A DNA stretch of 64,000 nucleotides, from positions 267,001-331,000 of the forward strand of contig JACVVK020000461.1 in the NCBI GenBank assembly GCA_018292915.2, written 5' to 3'. The DNA comes from Batillaria attramentaria. Its lineage: Eukaryota > Mollusca > Gastropoda > Batillariidae. Positions 51,901-63,194 of the stretch are shown piece by piece. A model generated the notes under the pieces. That model ran no database searches. It saw only the letters and a list, made by a program, of their open reading frames with translations, and was not told where the DNA came from. Within the stretch, counting starts at the first letter, position 1. Each line of letters begins with the position of its first letter. A program made the translations under genes and the position numbers.

Positions 51901-54900
51901 GTACTGGAGGCACTGAACTGTCTGCGACATGAACTGACACCCCTGAAATACAACACAGAGCGTGTACACATTCTTAGCACGTGAGTTGATCAGGCCATTG
52001 AAGAAAAAAAAGGCATAAAAAAAGGGGGGGGGGGGGGGGGCAAGGTCTGTGTTTCCATTGCTGTACATTTGAGCAATATCTTTCCACTCACTTAGTTTGT
52101 TGAGTTTAAAATTGTTCTGCTTTACATGACTTACTACTGAAAAAAGGGGAAAAAATCAATACAAGATAAAACAAGATGGGAACTGGGTATGAACCTGCCC
52201 ATACCATTGTGAAACATGCATCACATATATATGTCAGCAGGCGTTGCATATTCTCTGGTATAAATGCAGTTGGTATTGTCAGCAGCATTGCATTTTCTTC
52301 TCCTGGGGGAAACCCATTTTGTCTCCTACTTTAGGTTTAGCTGAGGGAACATTGTGTGTTTGTAGGTACATGATGTGCAGCAGTCCAGAAGATCTTCGTG
52401 AGACAGCGTCATGGGAAGGAAAGGGTTCAGAGTCAAGACAGAAACTAATTGAGAAGTTGCAAGGTAGGCTTTTCAACAAGCATGCAGTATCCACATGTAT
52501 GGAAGTTCTGTAATGATCAAGTGATTCAGGTTGGCAGAGAATGAGTGAAGTTTATATCACAGTGGTGAAACCAGCGGCCTGTTTTGGATAAACCTAGGGA
52601 TTTGTAAAGGAAGAGGTGGTTGTCAGGTAGACAAAACATGATTGTGTTCTACTCCTGACTCAACCTAAGTACAGTGTATACCTTAGTTGTATTATATATG
52701 GGTGTTTTTCAATTTTTTGGAGAATCTCAAACCAATGCACAGTCAAAAATAAACATACTCCAAGCACTTTCTTGATACTTTTTATTTGCTGTACGGAAGT
52801 CGTAGCTTTCATACGTGCAACCTGTCACTTTAATTCAAACCAGATTGGTAAATAAAAATAAATAAAGAAAATTGACTGGTTTTATTTTTCAGTCGTGTTA
52901 CCATTTTCTTCATTTTTTTTGTAAATGACAGACAACACGAACAGAGACAATTTTCTAATTATCAGTTACATTGTGTGTCATCATAAAAATACTATTTTTG
53001 TGTTTGTACCGAAAAAGGGTCACAATCATTTTAAACAGTTTGTGATTTTTTTTAGAAAACATGTGTTTTTTTCAGTTATACTTGTTTCAATAAGTAAAGA
53101 GTAAGTGATGCAAAAGTGTTGAAAATATTTTTCTGTGGAAGTATAAGCATCAGCAAAAGACAATTACAGATACGGGTTGGAATGCAAAGCATTTGATGTC
53201 CCAAATCCCTTTTTAAACTGCCAGTAACACGACTGAAACTGGTAACACGACTGACGAGAAGGGTAACAAGACTGAAAAGTACAAAGGCAAAAAGCAAAAT
53301 CTCCGCTCTTCTGTTGTAAACTTATTGCAAAATGGTAACCCCTTCTTACAAGCATCTTTTCTCATCTGAACAAAAGGTAACAAAACGTTTCCATACTTTG
53401 GTTTGACAAAAATTTGAATCCACAAGGAGACACACAAAAATCCCAGAAACTGTGATCAGGACATGTGTTCTGGGTGCACGTGCAACTAACATCCCTGACT
53501 TTAATGTTTCCTGGTGAAACAACAAAAACTTGGTGGCTTTGCATGGTGCCTGGTACGGTTTTGAGAGTTTTTGAGGACAACTGGTTTTCAACTGCTTTGA
53601 TATCTGCATCTGTCAAATTGTATATTTGATTGATTTCTTTGACATTACATCAACAAAGTCCTCACTACTCATGATGTCTGCACCCTCTAGAACTCTTCTG
53701 TCAGCTGTTCTCTTCACGGTACCACCCACCCCATCAGGTACTCCCTTTCCATGCCCAGCCTCAGAAAAATTCAAACTGGCCCACTTAAACCCACTGTGAA
53801 AAATTTCTGTTTCCAGCAAATAGAAGTTAGCTTTCTGTCTATATTGTGTGGTTGATCCATTGCTGAAAAAGTGCAATGTGTCAACAAGAGGGTGTGCAGC
53901 TTTAATATCACTAAGGATAGGACGGAGGAAAGCCCACACAGAGGAAGGGTCATGTTGTAAGCTGTCCGAAACACCACAAAAAAGCTTTTCCTCCCTTCTA
54001 CATAATAACAGCCAGTGTGCAGAGTTATTTGCACCTGAGAGGCACCAAAGTGCACTCCCTGGACCTCCCTGTGCATTCCCTGAACCCCCCCCCCCCCCCT
54101 CTTTGCATCTTGCACACATAATTCTTTCAAAAATCTATGTATACCATACACTCATTAGCTTTCATATTTGCTTTCACATGTAAGTAGTGTTTGTACTGAT
54201 TGGTTTTGTTGAAAAGGTGACGAGTGTACACCGACAACTGGTCATGAAACACACCCCAGAGTTTTCCAAGGGACCCTTGTTCTGTTTGTTTGATGGTTAC
54301 AGTCAACTGTTTCTTTTCTCCTTTTTTTGAAAATCCTGTCTTCCTTTACAGTTCTCCACTGTACCCATGACACTTGTTCAAAATAACGATCTTCAATACA
54401 AGAAACAGTCCTCGAGCAACATTTGGTACAGTTTCTGTAATGCATTTTTTCTTGTCTTTTGAGCATACAATGTCAGAAACAAGAACAGTCAGTGATTCGG
54501 TTTTAATAGCCCCATGGTCTTTTAGTGTGGCTGCAAGGTATTTTGTGTTTTCACACGTTTTGCAGAGGCCCGTTTCTCTGTCTTTGGTTGAAGGTGGTAC
54601 TACCCAAAAAGGTTTCAACCGCCAGAAGGTTGTGAAACTCACACTGGTCAGAGTTTGTCCAAAGTCCGCAAGATACTTTTGATACAAGTTCTGCAGCGAG
54701 TCACACAATAATCGCTTTTGGGTTTGTTTTTTTTACCTTCCTTCTCGTAATCATGTTCTGAGTACCGGCCTGCAACGTGGATACATCATCTCTAAGAAAA
54801 AACTGTCTCACTGACAGCTGGATCCGATTTGACAGATTGTTCTTTGGATGAGGATTGTGGTACAGATTGACTCTGAAAGCCTTGCAAACTCGGGTTCTAA

Positions 54901-57900
54901 ACCCGTATTTTTTCAAAATACTGTCAGTTGCAGTGAACAGTTCCTTGAGCCTTTTCTTCCCTTGCTTTTGGTTTTGTTTTATTTGCTCAAGCAGGGAAAA
55001 ATGAAAGGTGAGAGTTCTTCGAACACTTTTGTTGGACGCATACTTCCTTCCAAGCAATTTGGCAGATTTCGAGTTCGGTCTTTCTTTGCATTCCTAAGAA
55101 GTCTTTTCTCGTACATCCAGATTTTCTTTTCTTGCTCATGTACTTGTTTCTTGAGGGATGCATTTTCCTCACGAAGTTTCTGAGTCTTTTTCTTGTGTGC
55201 ACGTCGTTGGCGGAACAGGTGTGCAGGTGGTGGTGATGGGCTTTCAGAGACTGGACAAATCGGGCAGTGTTTGGCATACTGTTTTCGTTTATACATTCTC
55301 CATTGCCTTATGGCGTGTCTATGTTCTCTTCTGGTCATGTCTTTCACCAATTTCCTTTTATGATTGTTTTTGTCTTTCTCGTATTTGTCTTTCTGATATG
55401 CCAACCATTTCGCCCGCATTGCAGGCTCAGCATCTCGATTCTGTCTGTATTTTCTCTGTTTGGCTGCAACAGACAGCGCCATTTCTCCTGAAATGAAAAA
55501 AGGTTCTTTTCTATAGCGTCAATAGATTTAATTGAGTTAGTAGAGACCCCTCTGTTGAGTACAAAAATACTAAGTAGACTTGACTCTTGAAAATGTATTT
55601 CATGTGTGAAGATGGTCACTTTCTGAAGTTTGAAAATGGTTCACTTGCACCCACAATAAATCAAACACTGCAAAGACAAATACATGTATTATTTGCTTGA
55701 ATACATTACTAATCTAGATCTAAATACAGCTACCAAAGTCTGTCCAGCTACCATTTTCTTCTACTGAAGAGAAAGCACAGCCTGTAGAAAAACAATCAGT
55801 CGTGTTACTTAATCCATCAGTCGTGTTACCATTTTGTTGGTAACACCACTGATAGTAACACGACTGAGAAAAATGGCAAAAAAAATTAATGGCTCCTCCT
55901 CAGAAAACACTCAGATCTAGATTGTACCATCATTGAGAAAAAGCCCTAAAGGACATACTCCTCAACATAGTTTTTGCTACTATTCTTTCTACTTCAGCCT
56001 CGAAGATCAGGTAACACCATGTAAGCACCAAAAAAACTTACCCTTACCTTGAACAAGTTCAGAAGTTCCAAAACCGTGAGGTGAGCTCACACGCACGTTC
56101 GCTTCTTACGGACGTTCTCGGGCAAAGGGACGCAACGTTTACCATGAAAGTCGTCAGTTACTGGAGGGAGCAGCTATTAGTTGTGTGTAGGAAACTGATC
56201 AGGTAACACGACTGAGAAAAAAGTTACGGACATCCATTTTTGTGCAAAATAGTGTAAATCATTGCAAAACAGGTATTGAAAACGCCTACATGAAACTAAA
56301 ACTTTAAAGGTTACATATGTAGGGATATGTTTTCAATTTTTTCATTTTTTAAAGAATTTTTCCCTTTCTTTGGCAAGTTGTTGAAATATTGCCTGTCTCC
56401 GCGAAGACGTGTTTTTGGCACCCCCCGCTCTATAAATCGCTGAGTATTGCAAAAATGTGAAACAAAATCACCTATTTTTGTTTTTTCCTCATATCATACA
56501 CATATTCTAGAATATACGTGTGGATTTTTGTGCAAATAGAATGCATACTTATGGTGCTACAAAATTCTAAACATCAAAGACAGATTATCTCCATTTTTTT
56601 GAAAAATACGCATATACCGATTTGGGGGGGGGGGGGGGGGGGGGGGGTTGATACTCCACTTGCATTTCCTCCCTTTGGAATAGTAAAGTAATTTGATTGA
56701 TTGACTGGTTCCCTCACTGCAAAAGTCATGAATAATTCCATGGCTTTTGAAATCCTTGTATTTTTATTTGTCAGTAGTGTGCGTTTGATTTTTGACTAAT
56801 TTGAGACTTTTGTTGCGTGATCAGCGTTCCTGCCCCCTAGTGTGATGTTGCCACCACGACGACTTCTGACCCTGCTGAACCAGGCCATCGACCAGCAACG
56901 GGAGCGCTGTCCCTTCCACAACACTCGCCTCGACAACGACCCTGCCGCCATCTGCCTCCTTAACGACCACGTCTGCAGCAAGTCAGTCTTGTTTTTTTAT
57001 GGGCTTGGTAAACCTTGCATGCGGCTTCCTTCCTTTAGTGGCTTCCATAGTATTTCCTTTTGAAATTGCTTTGGTGCATTTTAAATTAGTGATGTCAGGC
57101 TTCCTATTCCTAAAGCTTGATGTAAAGCCTTCGCTTTCCAAGCTTTATATAACATTAACCCATTTTTATCCAAAATTGTGTTAGGCATGCTACAAGTACA
57201 GAACACACTATTTTCTCTGAACAAAGGACCCTTTCATTATACTCTTCCATCAGTAAGAAGAGAAATCATATTCAAAGTCATATCCATGTACATTTATATG
57301 GGTGCTCCATAGTAGGTGATTGACTGGGGGTGGGTGGTGGTTTGGTCATTAGCTCATGGACTTATTTAGTGGGTACGTTACTAAACTTTCGTGATGCTTT
57401 TATATGGGCATTGCTCCTGTGTCAGGACTCTACCCCCAAGGGAAAGCAACATGAATCTCCGCAACGGGATAATTTGTTACAAGATTTTAATGTCCACATA
57501 CTCATTATGTCTGTAACATAAATTTCCTTTCATTTCAGAGACCAGTTTCCTGCCTTCACCACACAAGTTCTACATGACCATTGTGATGAAGTCTGGTTTT
57601 GTCGCTTCTCTCCTGATGGTACCAAACTTGCCACTGGCTCCAAAGACGGCAGTCTGCTTGTCTGGGATGTAGATCTGGTATGATACTTACTGGAGTTTTA
57701 AACAACGCCCCCAAAACTTACACAAAATCACCCCTATTGGAGGTTTTTTTTTTTTTTTTTTTTTTTCTTTAACTGTCTAAGATTAGAGGGGTGTCTTTCA
57801 GTAATGTGGAGATTGTGGCAGTCCTCCTCTTGTGCACTGGTCAGCAGTAAAATGTTGAGTTTGTTTTGTTGGGTTTTCTGTAGGATTGGGTAGATTATGT

Positions 57901-59830
57901 ATTTAAAATGCATTAGTCTGTCATAGTGTTAGTGAGCAATCTGACAGTTGTTGCTTTAGTAAGTTTTGTGCACAGTCTAGTCCATTCCAGTGTCTGCTCT
58001 TAGACATATCACAGAATCACACCATGAAAATGGTTTCTGCAGTTAAGTCAGTCTTTGCTGCACTTTTTGCAACCCCCTGTGCCTTGTTGTAATTGTTTTA
58101 CAGTAAGATGTGGCAATTTCTGAAAGTGGATCTTAATAAATCTGAAGTACATCACAAGTATAAACTGTCAACTCCATGGTAGTTTCACCTACCAGTGCAT
58201 TTTATCTTTATTCTGTGCATTTTCCCTACTGTTTACAGGAAACACATGAGATTCGAACTAGAAAGGCATTCGACAACCACTCCTATGGTGTGGCGTATAT
58301 AGCCTGGAGTCCCGACAGTTCACACATCATCGCCTGCGGGCCTGATGACTGCTCAGAACTCTGGATATGGAATGTGAATGTAAGTCTGTGTGCAAGCTCT
58401 CACGTGATGTGTTTGCATTTAGACCATTGCTGGTCAGAAAAGAGATTGGAGGAAAAGGCTAAGTGGTTAGACTTGCGTGAGTTATTTGCGTACATAGTAA
58501 TGTACTTCATTGGGGGGGGGGGGGGGGGGGGATTGGTTGAGTTTTTGCCATAGTTCTTATTTTTGTGTACAGATTTCAGTGCCATTGTGGTGGAATAAGA
58601 CTCTTTTTGTAGCCAGTTTTGTAAGCTTCGTTGCTTTCATTTTGAGTGTGCACTTTGCATTTTTTTTTTTTTTTTTTGAATGAATAAATAAATTAAAAGA
58701 TTATAAGATCTATGTTTACACCCTGCCTTTATTTGATCTTTGATATGTTGTTTTGATTTTAAAGGCAGTGATACTTTGTGCACTTGTTTTCTTCTCAGAC
58801 GGGAGATCTACGTCAGAAAGTGAGTCAGTCGCCAGAAGACAGTCTTACCAGTGCCACCTGGCAGCCAGACAGCCGAAAGTTCATCACAGGCGGAACTCGC
58901 GGCCAGTTCTATATCTGTGTGAGTACATGATGCTTCTTTGGTGCTACTGACATTTACAAACTCGTTGCAGAAAAGCCACTCATGGTTCAGTGAGCTGAAT
59001 TTCTGAGAACAAATGGATGGGAATGGACAGACACAGTGGACAGTTTTTGCATCAGGGCTCCCTAAACTGTGCGTCTGTGTGTAATTTACGCACTGAAGTG
59101 AAAATTTACGTACTAAAAAAAATTCTGGGGGTACGTTGAAGCATTATGAACGCGATCTGTGCGTAGCTTGACGCACTATCTCTGCGCTACCGTGCGTACG
59201 CCTATAGGCTTGTTGTGATCGAGTGAGTGTTCTCCCTTGCCTTGGCCGCGTTCAGTTTGGTTCTGTTTAACGCTCGCAGGCGTTAACTGTCTACTGCTGC
59301 AGATCGGCGGCTACTACACCTACTCGCGCGCAGTGAACGTGCCCCATCTTTTGAGCCCAGCATCTTTTTCCGGATTCTGCGCACATCCGCGTTCAGTTCG
59401 GTTCTGTTTTTGGTTCTGTTTAACGCTCGCAGGCGTTTGAATGTCTACTGCTGCAGATCGGCGGCTACTACAGTCACTCGCGCATAGTGAACGTGCCCCA
59501 TCTTTTTCCGCTTCTGCGCTCGAAACTGGCTATGGGCGAAAGATTTTAGAGTCAGTGCTCTTGTTACCGATCGGATTTGCTTTCTCTGTGACGAATCATG
59601 CCACCGAAAAAAAGTGAAAGTTCAAAAGACTATGGACTTTTTTGTCAGTGGAAAAGTTGTGGAGGGGTTCGAGCCCTCGCCCGGCCGGCAACGGGTGCAC
59701 TTTGGCGTTGCCGCTACGATTCAGACGTCGCATCAGACTGAGTCGGCACAGAGCAGCCAAAAGTCAGAGTTTCAAACTTTCCACTTCATTTAATTATATG
59801 ATTTGAAGTTGATCAGTAAAATTCAGTTTT

Positions 59831-59886
<56 letters not shown>

Positions 59887-62800
59887 GCCAGTGTTCAGCA
59901 GTATTTACTGAATTTATAATTCCATGCACTAAGAACTTGAGAAATGATTCTGACCCTTTAAAAATTGAAAGTGGAGGTACAAAGACCCCCTAAAATTTTG
60001 AACTGGGGGTCAGTGGACCCTTTAGGTCTGAAGCTTTTAGGGAGCCCTGTGCATGATATAATATATAGTAAAGCTATAATATATAATCTATCCTTTTGTT
60101 TCGGGTTTTATCACTGGTACTTGTTCTTGGTTTTTAATTGTCTCTGCCTATCCTTTATCATTTCTACTCAGTTGTGTTGTGTGTGTGTGTTTGTGTGTGC
60201 TCTTTTACTTTTTTTAGCTGTTCTTATGTAATGTACATTGAGTGAATGGATTGTTTTTATGTGTTTTTTTTGTTGTTGTTGTTGTTTTTTGTACTTCAAT
60301 TTTAGATTGTAAGGCGCCTAGAGCTTGTTACCCGGGGACAGGCGCCCTATAAATATTATTATTATCATTATTATTATTATAATCAAGCACCACACACTTG
60401 TGATGTCAGATAAACATTGTGCCAATGTAGTTTTGTGTTTTATGCAACAGTTGTGCTGAAGCTCAAGTAGACGTAATGCCCATGTGCAATCAGGAACTCA
60501 TTCACTGTTGCATTTTTTCAGGATATTGACGGTACAGTGCTAGACAACTGGGAAGGGGTGCGAGTGCAGTGCCTTGTGTGTCAGCCGGACAGTAAAACGG
60601 TTCTTGCTGCTGACACGCACCACCGCATCAGGGGATACAACTTTGATGACCTGACAGACTTCCATATGTAAGTGGCAGATGCTGTAGGACGTTTGTTGTG
60701 TCAGTCTCAGCCCTGCAGAATTGAAAGTACACGCGTGAAGTGTCTGTTTTAAAAAATGATGGCACCTGATTTTGCTTTCAGCTTGGATTAGTTGTAAAAG
60801 CTCGACTGATACAAAAAAATCTGAAAGAGGAATACAATATCTCTGGATTTAGATGTATAATGAGTCAGTGTTGGTTTTTGTTGTTTTTTTATATGTGGAA
60901 AGAAAAGTAGTACAAATGTAGTAAGTGTATTTTCACTTGTATCTTTCTGTTCAGATTACAGGAGGACCACCCCATTATGTCATTTTCTGTCAACGACACA
61001 GGGAGACTAGCATTATTAAATGTGGCTACTCAGGTAGGTGTTTGCATATCTTACAGATACACACTTGTGTTCTTGCGCACACACACACACACAAACACAT
61101 TTACATTCTAGGTACTTGATTATGTTCATCTGTGCAGGTTGAAATACAGCTGGCTCCTTTGTATCACTTTTCTTTTGTTGTTGTTGTGCCAATCGTTCGT
61201 TAATTTCACATTTTTGTTTTTCACTTGCATTTCACTAACCTGGCAGTCAGTCAGTGTGGCTCTATAAGGTCTTCCCATTTTTGGTTCTGTAGGGAGTGCA
61301 TTTGTGGGATCTGAAGGACCGTGTGTTGGTGAGGAAGTTCCAGGGCGTGACACAGGGCTACTACACCATTTTCTCCTGTTTCGGCGGCCTCAACCAGGAC
61401 TTCATTGCCAGTGGCAGTGAAGGTGAGAGGTGTCAGGCACAAAGCTGTTATTTTAGTAGTAGTTAGTCATTGGTTAAGAAATGGTAATTGCGGGAAAAGA
61501 CGCTGTTGGGAGATGGTAGCAGATTTTTTTCTGCCTCTGTATATTTATGCTACTGGCCACCTGCCTAGCCACCTGGCTGGAGGTGTGGGGGGGGGGGGGG
61601 GGGGGGGGGGGAGGGTCGCAGCCTTTTTCACCATATGACGTGGGTGTCATAAAAAATAAGGCAATGAGGAAAAGCCAGCACAAATATTTAGCTCTCTGCC
61701 AGGATTTGAACTCACAACCTAAACATTGAAAGTCTGACACTCTACCATTTGGCTATCCTGGCCCCCTGGGGTTTAGCTATCTAAGGATGTCAGTTTCAAG
61801 TCATTTAGTAAATTTATATAGAAGGATGGCAGCGGCATGGTTCTGCAAAATAACAATTTACTTACCAGACATACTCCATGTACCGGTAGTCTCTATCTGT
61901 CAGTGTAGAGGGTTAACCGTTTCTTTGTAAAACAGCAGCTATGGTAAGATACTCCTGCAGGGAAAGAGTAGAGGTTTCACAGTTTTGTGGTCCCTTCGGT
62001 TTGCAGATCACAAAGTGTACATCTGGCATGTGAAGCGTGACCAGCCAGTGGTAGTGCTGGACGGTCACACGCGGACAGTCAACTGTGTTCACTGGAACCC
62101 AAAATGTCCAAGCATGCTGGCATCGGCCTCTGATGACGGCACCATTCGAATCTGGGGACCCTTGTCGAAAGTCCGACAGGGTAAGTATGCAGGCTCGCAA
62201 GGTTTATGCCGTGCTGGTGAAAACAACATGCCTGAAACTACACTGTCTGAGCTGTTTGAGAATTCCAGATTGTGGGGTCTTTGGCAGACTCGCCCCAGAG
62301 AGAGTAAAGTCTCAGTAGACCTTGAGGCTCTCTGTAAGATCCTGCTCTATTTTCTGCAGGCCGCATTTCTTCCCCTCTGTCTTTACCTGTAGCTGATAAT
62401 TTGACAAGCAGTGGTTGACAAATAAAATATCATACACTTTTTACCCAGTGTCAGTTTTGTCTATTTGCAGTTTCTAGAGCTAAGGAAAGTAACCAGTTGT
62501 AGTACAGTAGCAGTAGCACTAGCAGTGCTGACGTTCAGGAATTGGGACAGTGAACTAGTTTCCTTCCCTCTATTGCCAACCCTGAGCATATATGCAGAAG
62601 GTGAGACAGATATCGTCTCATGGAAACAAACAGATCAGTTCAAGGGGGAGCGTGAGAAAGATGCTGCTGGTGTCAGTGGGTTGTTTAGTAAATAGTTTGA
62701 CCCCACCTCCTGTGCCCTGCCTACATGCCATAAGGCCAAATATAAAAATAGGTGTGTATGGGGTATCCTGACTAAAATTAAAGGAAAACATAATGAGGTA

Positions 62801-63194
62801 GGTAGGTTGGATGAACTTGGGGGGAAGGGGGGGGGGGAGAGGATAAAATGTTCTTTGTTTTTTGTGTTTTTAAAAAAAAAAAAAGGTAATTTTGTAATCT
62901 ACCCTGAGAAGGTTTAAGCACTTCACTTCAGAAACAAAGTTTTTTTAAGTAAGTGTTTGGTTAAGGCTGTTCTGTTCCCTGCTGAAAAGGTAAGTACCAT
63001 GTATAGGTAAGTACATCCCTTCACTGTAAGATTTTTCCTCCAGTTTGTGGATGTTGGGATTGGGGCTGGAGATAAAAGTTAGGTCAGTCAGGAAACCCTA
63101 AACATGACTATTTTTAGTTTGGCCTCTTTGGAACTTCACAACCGGCATTGTGGTTGCAGAGGGTGGCGACTCGGGGCGCAGTACACCGGTATGA
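48926..63194 (+). CDS. WDR26: WD repeat-containing protein 26 (CTLH/GID E3 ligase scaffold), complete
   Basis: WDR26 is a LisH-CTLH-WD40 subunit of the CTLH (GID) ubiquitin ligase. Exons: 48926-49125, 49471-49570, 50842-50898, 51844-51980, 52366-52463, 56825-56981, 57539-57677, 58239-58379, 58799-58918, 60522-60667, 60955-61033, 61293-61422, 62007-62180, 63160-63194. All join in phase, giving 1713 nt and 570 aa. The start MQANG matches the vertebrate start. LisH is [20 protein letters not shown] with [13 protein letters not shown], at residues about 47-82. CTLH follows ([17 protein letters not shown] to about 155). [20 protein letters not shown] leads into the WD40 propeller from about residue 215 ([20 protein letters not shown]) to [17 protein letters not shown]. 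Exon 4 could start 18 nt earlier at 51826 (in frame); 51844 matches the family spacing. The terminal 35-nt exon is inferred. Confidence 0.96.
51185..51290 (-). mobile_element. Retroposon 3' end (TATAGAGCGCTGCTCTCCA family), copy 2
   Basis: An AAT tail, CTTATAGAGCGCTGCTCTCC, AAGGGCTCGCTGAGCTTAAA and a CA run match 18555-18650. Further unique sequence to about 51465 may belong to it. It lies in WDR26 intron 3. Confidence 0.6.
51466..51545 (-). mobile_element. Possible second retroposon end with GAT repeat
   Basis: A GAT repeat adjoins TTGGCCATTTGTATAGCGCT and GCATGCTCACGGCGCC. The layout resembles the other trinucleotide-tailed ends in the window, but only one copy of this sequence is seen. 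Confidence 0.35.
52890..53275. repeat. Left cluster of GTAACACGACTGA repeats
   Basis: Copies lie at 52890-52902 (reverse), 53224-53236, 53242-53254 and 53262-53275 (one mismatch). They are on the 3' side of the minus-strand ORF and are partly direct and partly inverted. Confidence 0.9.
53613..55482 (-). pseudogene. Transposase-like ORF with D...D/N...E pattern, broken
   Basis: The minus-strand frame starts at 55482 with a very basic N-terminus ([33 protein letters not shown]). A coiled coil follows ([19 protein letters not shown]). Further segments are [17 protein letters not shown], a Cys-rich [11 protein letters not shown]...CSKDKKKC stretch, VYIDF-stop-KNY at about 54135-54120, [15 protein letters not shown] at about 53870-53820, and [20 protein letters not shown] at about 53780-53715. 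The conserved D, the D (here N, codon 53861-53859) and the E before GHGKG resemble a DDE triad of an RNase H-fold transposase. I recall the same motif set in many uncharacterised invertebrate proteins but cannot name the superfamily. There are at least three frame changes, one at a G run (plus strand C run at about 54086-54099), and a TGA at 54129-54127. Confidence 0.7.
55796..56215. repeat. Right cluster of GTAACACGACTGA repeats
   Basis: Copies lie at 55796-55808 and 55817-55829 (reverse), 55840-55852 (one mismatch), 55855-55867 and 56203-56215 (forward). The cluster sits 300-700 bp upstream of the minus-strand ORF start. Together with the left cluster there are at least nine copies, all close to the same ORF. 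Confidence 0.9.
56624..56648. repeat. Poly-G run beside the right end of the intron-5 element
   Basis: A G run of about 24 bp starts roughly 10 bp outside the proposed right terminus. Such runs are prone to sequencing error. Confidence 0.9.
59247..59520. repeat. Tandem duplication of about 140-160 bp inside the hAT-like element
   Basis: CCGCGTTCAGTTTGGTTCTG...GCTCGCAGGCGTTAA and CTGCAGATCGGCGGCTACTA recur from about 59388, with CAGTGAACGTGCCCCATCTT/TAGTGAACGTGCCCCATCTT closing each unit. The second unit has an extra GTTTTTGGTTC segment. Confidence 0.85.
59832..59884. repeat. (CA)n microsatellite
   Basis: CA repeats lie inside the hAT-like element, to the right of its internal ORF. Confidence 0.95.
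60155..60376 (+). mobile_element. Retroposon 3' end with GGCGCC hairpin and (ATT)n tail, copy 2
   Basis: The copy matches 14383-14580 (ATCATTTCTACTCAGT, short TG array, GTACATTGAGTGAATGG, GTAAGGCGCCTAGAGCTTGT, GGCGCCCTATAAATATTATT). It lies just downstream of the hAT-like element in WDR26 intron 9. Confidence 0.75.
61600..61766 (-). mobile_element. tRNA-derived SINE (AACGTCCTTTTCC family), diverged copy
   Basis: CACAAATATTTAGCTCTCTG, CCAGGATTTGAACTCACAAC and CTACCATTTGGCTATCCTGG match the right part of the copies at 8560-8725 and 18927-19122. A long G run (about 61588-61612) precedes it. It lies in WDR26 intron 12. Confidence 0.7.
63160..63194 (+). other. WDR26: Predicted 35-nt terminal coding exon of WDR26
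   Basis: The donor at 62181 (ACAGG|GTAAGT) leaves one base of a codon. The acceptor GGTTGCAG at 63152-63159 opens a frame that completes it and reads [11 protein letters not shown] then TGA at 63192-63194. Without it, translation runs into intron 13 for about 70 codons. The acceptor tract is only moderately pyrimidine-rich. Confidence 0.6.

Larger units (their letters stand above)
52697..56614 (-). mobile_element. Decayed DNA-transposon-like element in WDR26 intron 5
   Basis: The element fills about 3.9 kb of the 4.36-kb intron. It comprises a broken minus-strand ORF (55482-53613), clusters of a 13-bp repeat on both sides of it, and imperfect terminal inverted repeats. The left terminus (52697-52727) reads TATGGGTGTTTTTCAA and the right terminus (56614-56581, minus) reads TATGCGTATTTTTCAA. 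Both then continue through an A/T run to TGGAGA and ATCT. TA dinucleotides flank both ends. Boundaries are a proposal. Confidence 0.6.
59053..60049. mobile_element. hAT-like non-autonomous element, TIR CAGGGCTCCCTAAA, in WDR26 intron 9
   Basis: The element begins CAGGGCTCCCTAAA (59053) and ends with a close inverted match (TTTTAGGGAGCCCTG, to 60049). The direct repeat TGCAT flanks it at 59048-59052 and 60050-60054. A short ORF at about 59600 starts MPPKK and continues [14 protein letters not shown] in another frame, recalling N-termini of hAT-type transposase-derived proteins. The core of a transposase is missing. CAGGG termini are typical of hAT elements; the clean duplication is 5 bp, not the usual 8. 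Confidence 0.65.
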
